From positions 8,492,001-8,556,000 of the forward strand of contig CP142451.1 of NCBI GenBank assembly GCA_038049695.1: a stretch of 64,000 nucleotides of DNA, read 5' to 3'. This DNA is from Cinnamomum chago. Its lineage: Eukaryota; Streptophyta; Magnoliopsida; Laurales; Lauraceae. Of the stretch, positions 23,535 to 34,029 are shown piece after piece (within the stretch, counting starts at the first letter, position 1; each line of letters opens with the position of its first letter). Both the position numbers and the translations under genes were made by a program. The notes below the pieces were generated by a model. The model worked only from the letters and a program-made list of their open reading frames with translations. It made no database searches and had not been told where the DNA came from.

Positions 23535-25200
23535 GCACTCCTAATGTAGTTTAAAAACATACAGAATAAGAGAGAAGAAACATACGTATGTAACAATCAC
23601 TTCAAATGTAGTACTTTGCCACTGTCCAATCCAATGTAGGTTACTTAAATACTAGACAGCATTTTAAAAAATGCAATAGAACTATTAATGCCAAAAAAAT
23701 TTATAAAAAAGAAAAAGAAAATAAAGGAAGTTATATTGATTTTGAAAAGTTCGGTAATGAAAGGTTAGTGAGGCACCTCCTTTCCACATAAACAATTAGG
23801 AAAAAATCAGGGGTAGATCCATGGCTTTAGCACTGATGGTGAGGGATTTGTGCGAGGGTGTGTGTGGATGGATATGTGAGTATTTACCAGATCAAAAGGA
23901 AAATAAAAAGTTGAGAAGAACAATGAAGTTTAGAAAAAAAAAAAAAATAGTAGATGTCTTAGCATGTAATGATTCTACTGCATCTGGGTTATAAAAACAT
24001 TAAAAAATAAAATAAAACAAGACATGTAACAATTAATTCTAATGTAGGACTTGCCAGTTGCCACTCTCCATTCCTAGATGCAATAGAACAATTAAAATCA
24101 GGATTTTTATCCCCAAAAAAAAAAAGCAGAGTAGATACATGAAGTTACTTGATTTTAAGAAGTTCGTTCTGAAAGTCTGAGAAAATAGAGGAAGGTAAGA
24201 AATAAGAAAAGATAGCAGATTTTGTAGATTCTTTAACATGTAATGATTCTATTCAACAACATACAAAACAAAAGAGAGAAAGAAACAAGACATCCATAAC
24301 AATCACTTTAATGTAGTACTTGCCAGTTTCTACCCTCCAAACCAATGTAGGTCAACATCAATATCTAAAAAAAGCATTAAACACAAGAATCAAAAGAAAC
24401 CCAGAACCATTAATGCAGAGATTTTTATACTTACATTGATTTTGAGGAGTGTGGATATGAAAGTCCGCAAAAATAGATGAAGTTCTGTAAGATAAATAAG
24501 AATATAAAGCAGATATTTTAGTATGCATTGGTTCTATTTGCATCTGGCTTCAAAAACATACAAAATAAAAGAAGGACGAAACAGGAAGACATCTATAACA
24601 ATCACTTCTAAAGCAGTTCTTCTCCAATCCAATGTTGTTGATTACTTCAGTAATAACTGAAAAGTAATTACAATCCCTTTAGCTTTTCAAAAGCAAACAT
24701 CTCAAAAAGCCAATTTAATGAGTTCATCTGCTATACGGATTTAGGAGATCATGAATAAAAAATCTCTTGTAATCAGTAAAATAGAAAGAGTTTTTTTTCA
24801 AAACCCATCATCTTAATCAATACAAAAGGTCCTCATTCCACACGGACCACATATCTGATCAAAATCCCCACGCAGCAGAAAACATACAACTCAATCACAT
24901 CATAAAGAAAAAAAAAAGTAAAATACGCTCTTGCATTGTGTTCTTCAGTTTCTTTCATCAAAATTGAAAACTCCAAAAATTAAGGATTCTCTTGCATAAA
25001 AAAAAATATTAGTAAAGTGACTTACAGTGATCTCCTCCAGAAGTTTGATTGTGAAAGTTTGAGAACAAAGATGGAGTCTTTCAGGAGAAATAAGAAAAGA
25101 CAGCAGATATTTAGCATGGAATGTGTTGGGAGAATCTGGATTTGCATAAATTATAGAGAAATTTGGTTGCATTTAGAGGAAAGAAGGTGTTGGTTTTAGG
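23535..25200 (-). repeat. Four degenerate tandem leader units upstream of the AP2/B3 gene
   Basis: The block AAAACATACA..AATAA..GAAAC..AACAATCACTT..ATGTAGTACTT..CCAATGTAGG recurs with its ACAT core at about 23556, 23997, 24259 and 24556. The partner block (TTGATTTTGAGGAGT..GAAAGT..AGATATTTTAG) recurs near 23730, 24150, 24437 and 25030. Spacings are about 441, 262 and 297 bp; the long one is explained by a SINE at 23757-23912. On the minus strand the unit at 25026 ends in a GTAAGT donor. The unit at 24435-24543 is bounded by CAG on its 5' side and GTAAGT on its 3' side. The unit at 24149 has GTAACT, and the nearest unit has lost its GT. These look like copies of a 5' UTR exon plus intron. Confidence 0.6.
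23757..23912 (+). mobile_element. tRNA-derived SINE (family 2), diverged copy
   Basis: Shares GTTAGTGAGGCACCTCC, TTCCACATAAACAA, a GGTGAGG..TTGTG block, TGTGAGTATTTACC and an A-rich tail with the better preserved copy at 61745-61895. It lies inside one of the tandem leader units of the AP2/B3 gene and accounts for that unit's extra length of about 150 bp. Confidence 0.6.
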
Positions 25201-26130
25201 AAATAGACAAAATCACAGATATGTGACAAATTTTGACCAGATTGGATGGCAAAATTTTGGGTAATCTTGCCTTCTTAAATCTCTCCTTATCTATTTCTTT
25301 CTTCTTTCCTTTCTCCATTCACTCTTGGTTTCTCAAAAATTAGAGTCTCAGAGGACCCGGACTCTTGTATTTCATGTAATTATCTAATCTTGGCTGATTC
25401 ATATTTTGTTTTGTTATCAGCAGAGACCTGCCCGGGCTTTTCGAATAAGTTTCACAAGCTCTTCAAATTTGCCGGGAATGATTTGGACTTGGGCCTAGTT
25501 AGCCAAACCTAAGCTCAATTGGCTATCAAGGACAGTCCATTAGTAAAATATTGAGGGAATTAGTGTTGAATTGGTCTGCACAGATGGGCTATGTAGTCCA
25601 CTGTGTCTTAAGACATTGGTCTTAACTTGGACCAAGTACTGAACCCAGTTTTCTTTGGGTTGGACCAGGGTCAACTTCCAATGTGTTTGGCTGGAGTTGG
25701 GGCCTTATTTTAGCTAGCCTTTGGGCATCATACATGTGATCAGGCTTAGTTCATTCCACTATTGGGATGAAAGATCAGCCCAGGCCAGCATAAATTCTTC
25801 CCAAATTAAAGAGCATAACATGCCTTAATTGGAGCTTAATACCTTCTTAAATTCTTGATTCAATAGTAAATGGCTTGTCTTTCTGTCTTTCTTGTTTTGT
25901 AGGAAGGTGGACTATAATTACCTACCAACTTTCTATCTGAAAAATAGGATTAGTTTAGTTTCACCCGAAATTCTATCTTGCACCATACTCATATATTCAT
26001 TCACTTATTTAGATTGATAGGTGGTGTACCTTTTCATGGGACCCATGTCCCATCTTGGACCTTCTTGCCATGTTCCTCCTCAATTTTGAATAAATTGAAT
26101 CAATGTTGCACATGGGCTTGGCCTGACTAA

Positions 26131-26350
26131 GGCCTTGTTTGGTATCTCTATTCTCATTTCGATAGAACTAATCTAAAATAGAGCCATTAAAAAAAGAGAA
26201 AAAAAAAGAAGAGCTAAACTCGAAAAAAGCGTTTGACATTGCAAGGCTCTATTTTAAATAGACCGTTTGGTACTTTCTCTACTTTAATAAAGTATTTGGC
26301 ATTGCAAGGCTCTATTTTAAACTCGAAAAAAGCTGGGCACAAACGCAGTC
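26131..26350. mobile_element. Harbinger-like MITE candidate (220 bp)
   Basis: Left end GGCCTTGTTTGG; reverse complement of the right end GACTGCGTTTGTG; both flanked by TAA (26128-26130, 26351-26353). Inside, GCATTGCAAGGCTCTATTTTAAA-like blocks occur twice (near 26238 and 26297). The terminal repeats are weak, so the call rests on the flanking trinucleotide and the GTTTG core. Confidence 0.4.
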
Positions 26351-27329
26351 TAATTAATTCCTATGCAGGTGTGGCTGGGCTGGGCTGGGCCCTTATTTCA
26401 GCCTTAGGGCATACTTACAATCATGATCAAAACCATTCATCTTTTTTAAATGGCTAAAAGTGGCTAAGAGGTAAATTATCATATCTTGATTCTTCATGGG
26501 TTTTGAGAAATTTGTGGGAAAATATTAACAAAATTTAAATACACAGAACCATTGGATGTCCTTAGATTCACTGTGAAAATAGTGGTTTTGATAAACATTA
26601 TAGTGTGTTTCATATGTCTATCATTTGAATGTCGAATAAATTTACGTATTTACCATTTATGCATGTGAATCATTTATATATGAAAAAAAAAAAGACCCCT
26701 TTGTATTAAATGAGTAAAAGTTATTTCTATTCTTTCATTCAATCCAACTAACTTCATTTTGTGACACACAGATGAAATATCGAAAGACTCATCCAAACAG
26801 ATAGACTATGTCTTTCTTATTCTATAACATTACCTACCAAATTCTAATTAGAGAAAATAGGATTAATTCTACTCAAAATCTTATCCTACACCATCCATGT
26901 AGATTCCTTTTTTTTTTTTCTTTTTTATCACTCAGCTTAGAGGGGCTGCGACTTCAGCCCTTTTGGCGAGAAAAGTAGACCTCAGGTGAAGTAGGACAAC
27001 TTTCATGGGAAGAAAGGTGACAGCCCATATTTGAACTCCGTCACCTCTTATCACTATGGTAAGAAGCTGTTCTTACCATCTTTCTAGATTCATTTGCCAA
27101 TTATTATATTTTTTTGTGAGACCCACATCCCATAGAATTTCATCAATATAATTGGATGCATCCAGGTGGCCTCCACACAAGCATAGTGCAAAAGGCCAAC
27201 ACAGGTATTTTAGCACCACCTAATAATCAATCAAAATCCTCATATTAAAAAGGCAATCCTCATAGTGCAGTTGAATGAAAGTGATATACACAATTATTGA
27301 TTGAATGTAATATGAGAGTATAACTTAAT

Positions 27330-27449
27330 GAGAAATTCTATATGCACCCCCTTTTTTGCTGAGCACACCCACCTTTAAAAAGAAATCACTGTTCATAAAG
27401 AAATGTGAGTGTGCTCAGCAAAAAAAGGTGGGTGCATATAGAATTTCCC
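27330..27449. mobile_element. Mutator-like MITE (120 bp) with perfect 9-bp duplication
   Basis: Near-perfect terminal inverted repeats of about 50 bp (left GAGAAATTCTATATGCACCC, right end inverse GGGAAATTCTATATGCACCC) leave only a short unpaired centre. Both ends are flanked by the identical 9-mer TAACTTAAT (27321-27329 and 27450-27458). Nine-bp duplications are the hallmark of Mutator-type insertion. An exact duplication and well-matched arms suggest a fairly recent insertion. Confidence 0.85.
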
Positions 27450-28338
27450 TAACTTAATACTTTACTAGCAAAGCAGTCATGTGCATAGCTCAGTCCAGTA
27501 GAAAAATTCATAAGAGGATAATTAGAAAATGAGAGCCCCATGGTTCAAATGGATGAAATTGTTAAAAATCAATTACAAATCTCACTTTCAACAAATCACA
27601 AGAGCCCCATGGTGAGGGATGGATGCACATAAATATTTCCTCCACACATATATATATATATATATTAGGTTTCGTTTCTTGTTCCAGTTTCGTTTCGTTT
27701 CTATAATATATAATAATAATTGTTGATTTTCTTCTTGCGGGAGCCGTGTTCCATAGTACTCCACCCATATAATTGGATGCATCTAGGTATTAAATATTGA
27801 TATTCATTATCATTATCACATTTTTATTCAAGAAAATATTAAAGGGGTCTTGACATATTAATTCTCCTTAAATCTAGCAATTTAATGACTAAAACTCAAA
27901 TAATGTCACCAGAGTCACTCAACTTTGGTCAACATTTTCTTAAAAACTTTTTTGGCCTAGATCTGAGGATATTATGGGATAGTCTTGTGATATCAAGGGA
28001 TTTATAAGTTTTTGTATAATACACTTTTTGCAACCAGTAAGCAATTTTTTTTTTTTTTTTACAGAATACGAAAAATGACATTTTGTGAAAATACACATCT
28101 AACCACCATTTCTCAGGTTCTATTATCCAAAAAAATTCCACCCGATGTATGAAAGTCATGATATCATGGGACAATCTCATGATATCATGAAACTTATCAT
28201 GAGATCTGAGGGAAAAAAAAAAGTGTAAACAAACATGTTCACTCTGGTGATATTATTTGAATTTCAGTCATGAAATTGAGAAAATGGGTTTTAAGGAGGA
28301 TTAATAATTTAATATGTCAAAACCCCAATATAAAGTAT

Positions 28339-30938
28339 TGTCACGACCCGGGCCCAAATTACAATAACCCTGAGCCGAGAACCCATACTTATTCCCGTAA
28401 ACTCCGAATTAACCTAAGTTAAAATGGAATCCACAAGGGATATCATTCTCAATAAACCTGTCAAATACACAAATTTTGCGGAAATATCTATATTTGACAA
28501 TATCAATTTACGAATTTACATGTATAAAAAAATAAAGTCCTTATACATGTATAATTTCCATCATTGTTTATCAATCGGTGCATATCCAACACACCATACA
28601 ATAACAATTAATTACATTCCATAAATGAATGTACAAAATAATGTTTCAGAACATTTCTCAAAATATTATAGTTCTTTCTCGCACTCGGATGCCCATATCA
28701 AATGGCATCCCGACCGTTCCATTCGATTAGTCCTCCTGGAGGAATCGGAGTGGTCTCCTCCACTGGCGTCGGGGGCGCTGCTGCACTGGCAAGGGCAATC
28801 GGGCCTGTAATGCCATTAATAACACTAGTAAACATGACAGTTCAACAATGTATAAACATATCTAGTAATAGCACATGTTAATACATATACTGAACTCATT
28901 CAATCTATTTAATAACAATTCCAATTCTAACAAGTCCAGATAATTTCTACAATGACAATGTACAAGATGGTCACTTCCATAACTTTCATTCATTCGTTTC
29001 GTTTCATTTCATTTCATTTACCATCTTCCCTTAAGGAAGGATTCATTTAATTTACCATCTTCCCTCAAAGGAAGGATTCATCTTCCAAACGGAATGCATC
29101 AATCAATACCCATAAATATGATCGGAATATGTGAGACTTACTAGTGTCCAGGCCATGGACAACTAGCATCACCACGGAGCTCCGGAACGCCCCAAATCCA
29201 TCTGCTGCAACAGGATTAATCATTTGTTTCATTTATTAATTCATTGAACTCATTTAAAGTTCTAATACCATAGCTAGGTAGTGTCAAACTCAAAAGTTAA
29301 TGCTCTCCAATAAGCAATTAATTACTGGATTCAATTCAATTCAATAATTCTCTTCGTGACAAGAGAAGTGAATAGTAGTGATACCAATCTCACTAGATTG
29401 GAACCCAATAATGTGGTGTACGATATAATGAGAAAACTTACTAATCATTTATGGTTTTACTTAACTCTGTCTCAAGTCTAAACAACCATTTGGGTGTAAT
29501 CATCAGTTTCCAAATGCACGTGTTATTTTCGATGGACATTACAATTATATATTTAATGTGTGCATTGAATAGTCCCCGTAATTATCAGCTATGAAGTTTA
29601 GCCTTAAAACTAATTTTTAAGGAGTACTTATACTTACAAGAAATACTCCAAGCTTATGCAAAAATCCAAACTCACTGACAATCGAGTGGACCGTTAGGTC
29701 CGACCGATTGGCTAAATTTTCACTTATTATGAATAATTTGGTCATGTTCAGTTACCTTGGCGGCTACCAGGCGGTTAGCCGAAACCTCGTTGGTGGCTAG
29801 CCGAAATTCGGATGACGGTTAGCCAAACCAAGTTTGGTTAGCTTACGGTCAGCTTTCTAGAAGCCGATTTTCTGACAAGAATTTCTGACTCAATTTCGGT
29901 CAGCCTAGCGGTCACCATTTGGCTACGGAAATTTCAATTTCGGTTAACCGAAATTCGGCGGTTAGCTTTCCAAAGACTAATCAAATTGGGGTCTTCTGGC
30001 GGTTAGCCGCAAATTCACCTAGAACGACAATTCTGAGCTTCAGATTCCTGAAGCTAATTTCTGTACATTGAATCTATTGAACTCCAAACACCTCAATAAC
30101 ACACAAAATCACAAGTAGATGTTTATACTTGCCTCTCTTGAAGTTTAGTTAACTCAAAGCCCTTTGCTTAGCTTGCTTTTGAGATGAAAACCCCCAATGA
30201 AACCATAATTCCAAGAAAACATGAAATACACAAATCTATGAACTATTTGTGCTACACACTACTTCTATCTACTCAATAGAACTTGGAAATCCTAAGGTAA
30301 GACCAACTACTTAGTTGTGGCTCCAAGCAAAGAGATCTTGAGTTCTCTTTCAAGCTCTATCGCTTCAAAAATGGAGGAATGACTTAAGGAAGAAGATGAA
30401 GATGGAGCTTCCTCACTCAAAGCCACTCAAGCACTCCTAATCTCACTCTTGATGAAGAGGAATGGAAGAGAAAAGGAAGGAGATGAGGATGAGTCTAGGG
30501 TTGTTGAAGTGAAATGAATAAAGGATCCATTTCATTCTAATATAAGGACACTTCACACTAAAACCCCCTCCTATTAATCTTTATTACATTTTGAGTCAAA
30601 TGAAACCTCATTTGATCCATTTGAGGTCAAATGAAATCGCGTTTATTATGAAAGTTGACGTACTATTCGAGATACACACGTTGGTACCCAGAATTTTCGT
30701 ATTTGACGAAATACGTGAAAATCCGTATTTACGAAAAAGTCCTTAGTCTACCTTGTTTGAGTCTAAACTCATTTTTTTTAACCAATTCAATTTCGTTTCA
30801 TTATGCTTAATGCATCATCTGCAACTAATTTGTCTCTCTTTGGCCATTAACATTGATTAACCTATTTATCAATGCTTAATTAGTATTAATATCAATTAAT
30901 TAGCCTTAATTATGATTAGTTTGGGTCAGGGTGTAACA
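28339..30938. mobile_element. Solo LTR-like element, copy 2 (2.6 kb)
   Basis: Begins TGTCACGACCCGGGCCC and ends GGGTCAGGGTGTAACA (TG...CA), flanked by AGTAT and AATAT (4 of 5 match). The ends and the block order (early GGGCCCAAAT..CCCTGAGCC; a TATACTTGCC block; a TACGAAAAAGTC block near the right end) parallel copy 1 at 3771-6496. There is no internal coding region. From 29757 to about 30010 it carries a cluster of GGTTAGCCGAAA-type motifs where copy 1 has CTCGAG palindromes. A 33-bp tandem (ACCATCTTCCCT..GGAAGGATTCAT) lies near 29020-29085. Confidence 0.6.
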
Positions 30939-32685
30939 AATATTCTCTCTCATGAGTCATGATATCCAACTTGTACTGAAAGTCTGAACCCACTTCCCAT
31001 TTGATGTCTTCATTGGCCTGGATCCAGGTTGGACCTGACTTGGACCCACTCCGACATCAACCTGGCATGATAATTGTATTTTTGGGTCTGGGTATGGCTG
31101 ACCCAACCCACTGCCATCCAAAATCTAGCATTTGTCCTTCCCTTCTGAGATTGGACCAAACATTGTATATGCCCTGATTTGGAGAATGACAGGTGCAAAT
31201 AAAGTACCAGAACGTGTGTTATAAAAATCAAACATTCTCAACATCATCCATCAACCGACAACTCTACCATCTAAGAGAAATGAGAGCCAGAGAACATGGA
31301 AAGCACTTATCCCAGCATGACCCCAGTGGAAAGAATCTCTATAATTCCCCATGACATGGTCACAACCCATGTATATGTATTTTTTTTTTCTTTTTGTTTT
31401 TGTCACATACACCATACAGGGCAGGGCCTCCATTATCTATTAATCATTTTCACAGGTCTTGCATCTCATATGACTTCTTCCTCAACTACTGCATTTTTAT
31501 AATACACTTTCTAGATGCAGTTCATTATTCTTGTAAATATTATGATGTTTTTTGTTTCCATTAGTCTATATAGTTTTCTCCTGCTTTTGAAAGTGGATGA
31601 TGCTGTGTTTTTTCAAAACTTTATATTGGGATCATTATCTATGTATCTAAGCTGTTTTTTATATGCAAGTATTAATATATATATATATATGAAAAATGTA
31701 TTTTTATGTATAGAGGGAGCACAAAACATTATTTCAATTGAAGTGGGAATGATCATTAAATTAATTACATACAAAGATAATAGTAATGCTCAGGCTGTAA
31801 GCCACCTGCAAAAGGCAAATCTTGGACGTGGGGCCCACCTTGATGCATGCTAATCTCTTAAATAAGGTGAAATTGCGGGTGTCATCATGGATTAGCAGAT
31901 GGGATCCACACAAGAACGATCGTAACCGTTTGTTAGAGGGGCGCTCCATTTAAAAGCTTTCTAATTAAGTACATTTGAGCCGTTAAATGTTTGAACCATC
32001 AATCAGGTGATTATGATCATCAAATTGTATCCAATATGAAGTGCATCTGCTAATCCTTGATGAGACCTGCCCATTCCCTCTACCCTAGTAATTTTCATGC
32101 ATCCAAATGGACTCCACATTTAAGATTTTGGTAACTTTGGGAACATTTGTGTAAAGTTGATTTTGTAAAAGAAGGATTTGCATTTTTGTGCTCGCTACGT
32201 TTTTGTGGTTTGGGTTTTCTACCATTATGGAAGGATAAAATGCAACAATTTTTCATTAAGTTTATAGAAAACCATTTCCTATGAAAGAAGTTAAAATTGC
32301 TTTTATGCCTAATCACAAAAATATGCCCTAAAAGTTTCATATATTTCGCCAATGTTAAACGCCAATTGATTAAATTAGATTTTCACAAATAATGTTTGTA
32401 TAATGTCTGCGAAAATCATTTTCGTCGACTTTTGTTTTTTACTTTTCCATGGAAAAGCGATTCCAACTCTCCGTTGTAGGAAACGGTTTTCCATATCGAA
32501 AATATCAAAGAAAATTAATTGCAAAATTTATTATTGGGTTAAATTTATCTGCACAAATTATGTGTGTCCAAGAAATCTATTCATTTTTGTCATTATTTTA
32601 AAACTTATCTCCCTAAAAAGCCAGCCGTTAGCTAGCAATCTAGCATGTTCAAAACCTTCCAAAAATCTTCACCAGACTCTTCTCT
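30939..32685. other. Intergenic region left of RopGEF
   Basis: No supported gene and no clear repeat apart from a short (TA)n at 31676-31690 and TGGGGCCCACC at 31828. The right end should contain the RopGEF promoter. Confidence 0.55.
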
Positions 32686-32699
32686 CTATATGCAGGTTG

Positions 32700-33347
32700 G
32701 AAGAAGTCTCAAATGAGTCTCTTTAGATGATCTAAACTCAATGGCCGGATTTAGCTCTTCCTTATTCAAAGTCCATGATCCAACGGTCAGGATCCGTGTC
32801 CTCTTATGTTCATGAGCTGGGTTTCTTTCCTTGAAGTTCTTTAGAGGAGAGAAGGTTGCAGACAGGAAGAAAGACATTCCAGGGAGGGAAGAGTTTCAAA
32901 CATCCATGTATTTGTAACAGTTTGAATTCAAAACTCCAGACAAAGGTAAGGAGATGGGGGACCCTTGCTTTTCTCCAATGTTTGGAATTTTAAAAATCAC
33001 ATTTTTTTTTCAGCTTTTGGACTTGGAGATCATTTGTAGATTACTTTAGACTGATATCTTTTGCAGAAAGAAGCAATATGGGTCTTGGAGACTAGAAAGA
33101 ATGGAAGAGTCTAAAGGCAGTTTGCCCCTACAAAGAACTTCCTTTTTCAGTTTTTCAATTTTTGAAATCTAAGCTTTTTCTGATTTTGAATTTCTTTCTT
33201 TCCTTATCTTTTTCTTCTTTTCATTTAATTCTTCTGGGCATGTTTAGCTTCTCTCTTATAATATTGGACTTTGTGTTGTTCTTCCATTTTTTTCTTTGGT
33301 ATGCTCTCCTGTCTCTATAACTACACCTCTTCAACACCAAAATGCAG
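32700..33347 (+). promoter_or_regulatory. Probable spliced 5' leader of the RopGEF gene
   Basis: A TATA-like CTATATGC lies at 32686. It is followed by a putative non-coding exon ending at 32945 before GTAAGG, and by a second one from 33067 (after TTTTGCAG) to 33347 before GTAAAT. Short upstream ATGs inside it run into stops. The splice signals are good, but nothing in the coding sequence proves these exons. Confidence 0.35.
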
Positions 33348-34029
33348 GTAAATTTCAATAATTTCTGAAACCAACAAATTCTTTGGATGAGACCATTTGA
33401 TGAGTATTGGTTTTTTTTTTTTCGGGTACATCCCGCTGTTGATACAGCGTGAAACCAGCAATCAATCTTCTATTTTGGCTTTCTTTTGTGTATGCAATCT
33501 GGTATTGCTCTTCTTTAGTAGCCATTTGAAACAACATTACAGTGGTACTTCATTTTGTGTAGCCATTTGCAAATTTCTGAATCAGATTTCAGATCTTCTT
33601 TTAAGAAACAAAATCTTAGTAGATTTGGCTGGTAATTGTAATTAATGGCCTGTCTCAAATATCTCCGATTTTGTTAGTTCACCATCAAAAGATCAAAATC
33701 TTTTTTTAATGCTACCTTTGATAAAATCATTAATTAAAATTAAGACTGTCTGACCAAAATCTAACAATTTAACACTGAGATCCCATGTTTTGTTGGATTC
33801 TTCATGAAACTTGCAATATATCCAGAAATTCATCAGTGATTTCAGTTGTCTTTTGTTTAACTAGCTATTGAGATCAATTTCTCTAGACTCTAGAAAGATT
33901 GAAACTTGCAGTACAGTAAGATTGCACCTGTGATAACCATATATCTGAACTTGCTTATTATACAATTTCTTTCTATTACAAGTTAGATTTTCTTCTTTAA
34001 AATTCTCCAGTGAAATCAGTAACAATTTA

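Larger units (their letters stand above)
25201..28338. other. Intergenic region with two MITEs
   Basis: No supported gene. The start should include the AP2/B3 promoter. MITEs at 26131-26350 and 27330-27449 are listed separately. A short (TA)n occurs at 27646-27664. The rest is AT-rich single-copy-looking DNA. Confidence 0.6.

Noticed and set aside
23534..23596. N-terminal 21-residue extension of the AP2/B3 protein ([10 protein letters not shown]...)
   Set aside because: It precedes a probable splice acceptor at 23541, lies in the repeated leader block and is unlike the family N terminus; MEVNTSNS is the better start.
33110..33180. ATG-started 23-codon frame (MEESKGSLPL...) as RopGEF exon 1
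   Set aside because: It hits a stop before any donor, so it is at most an upstream ORF in the leader.
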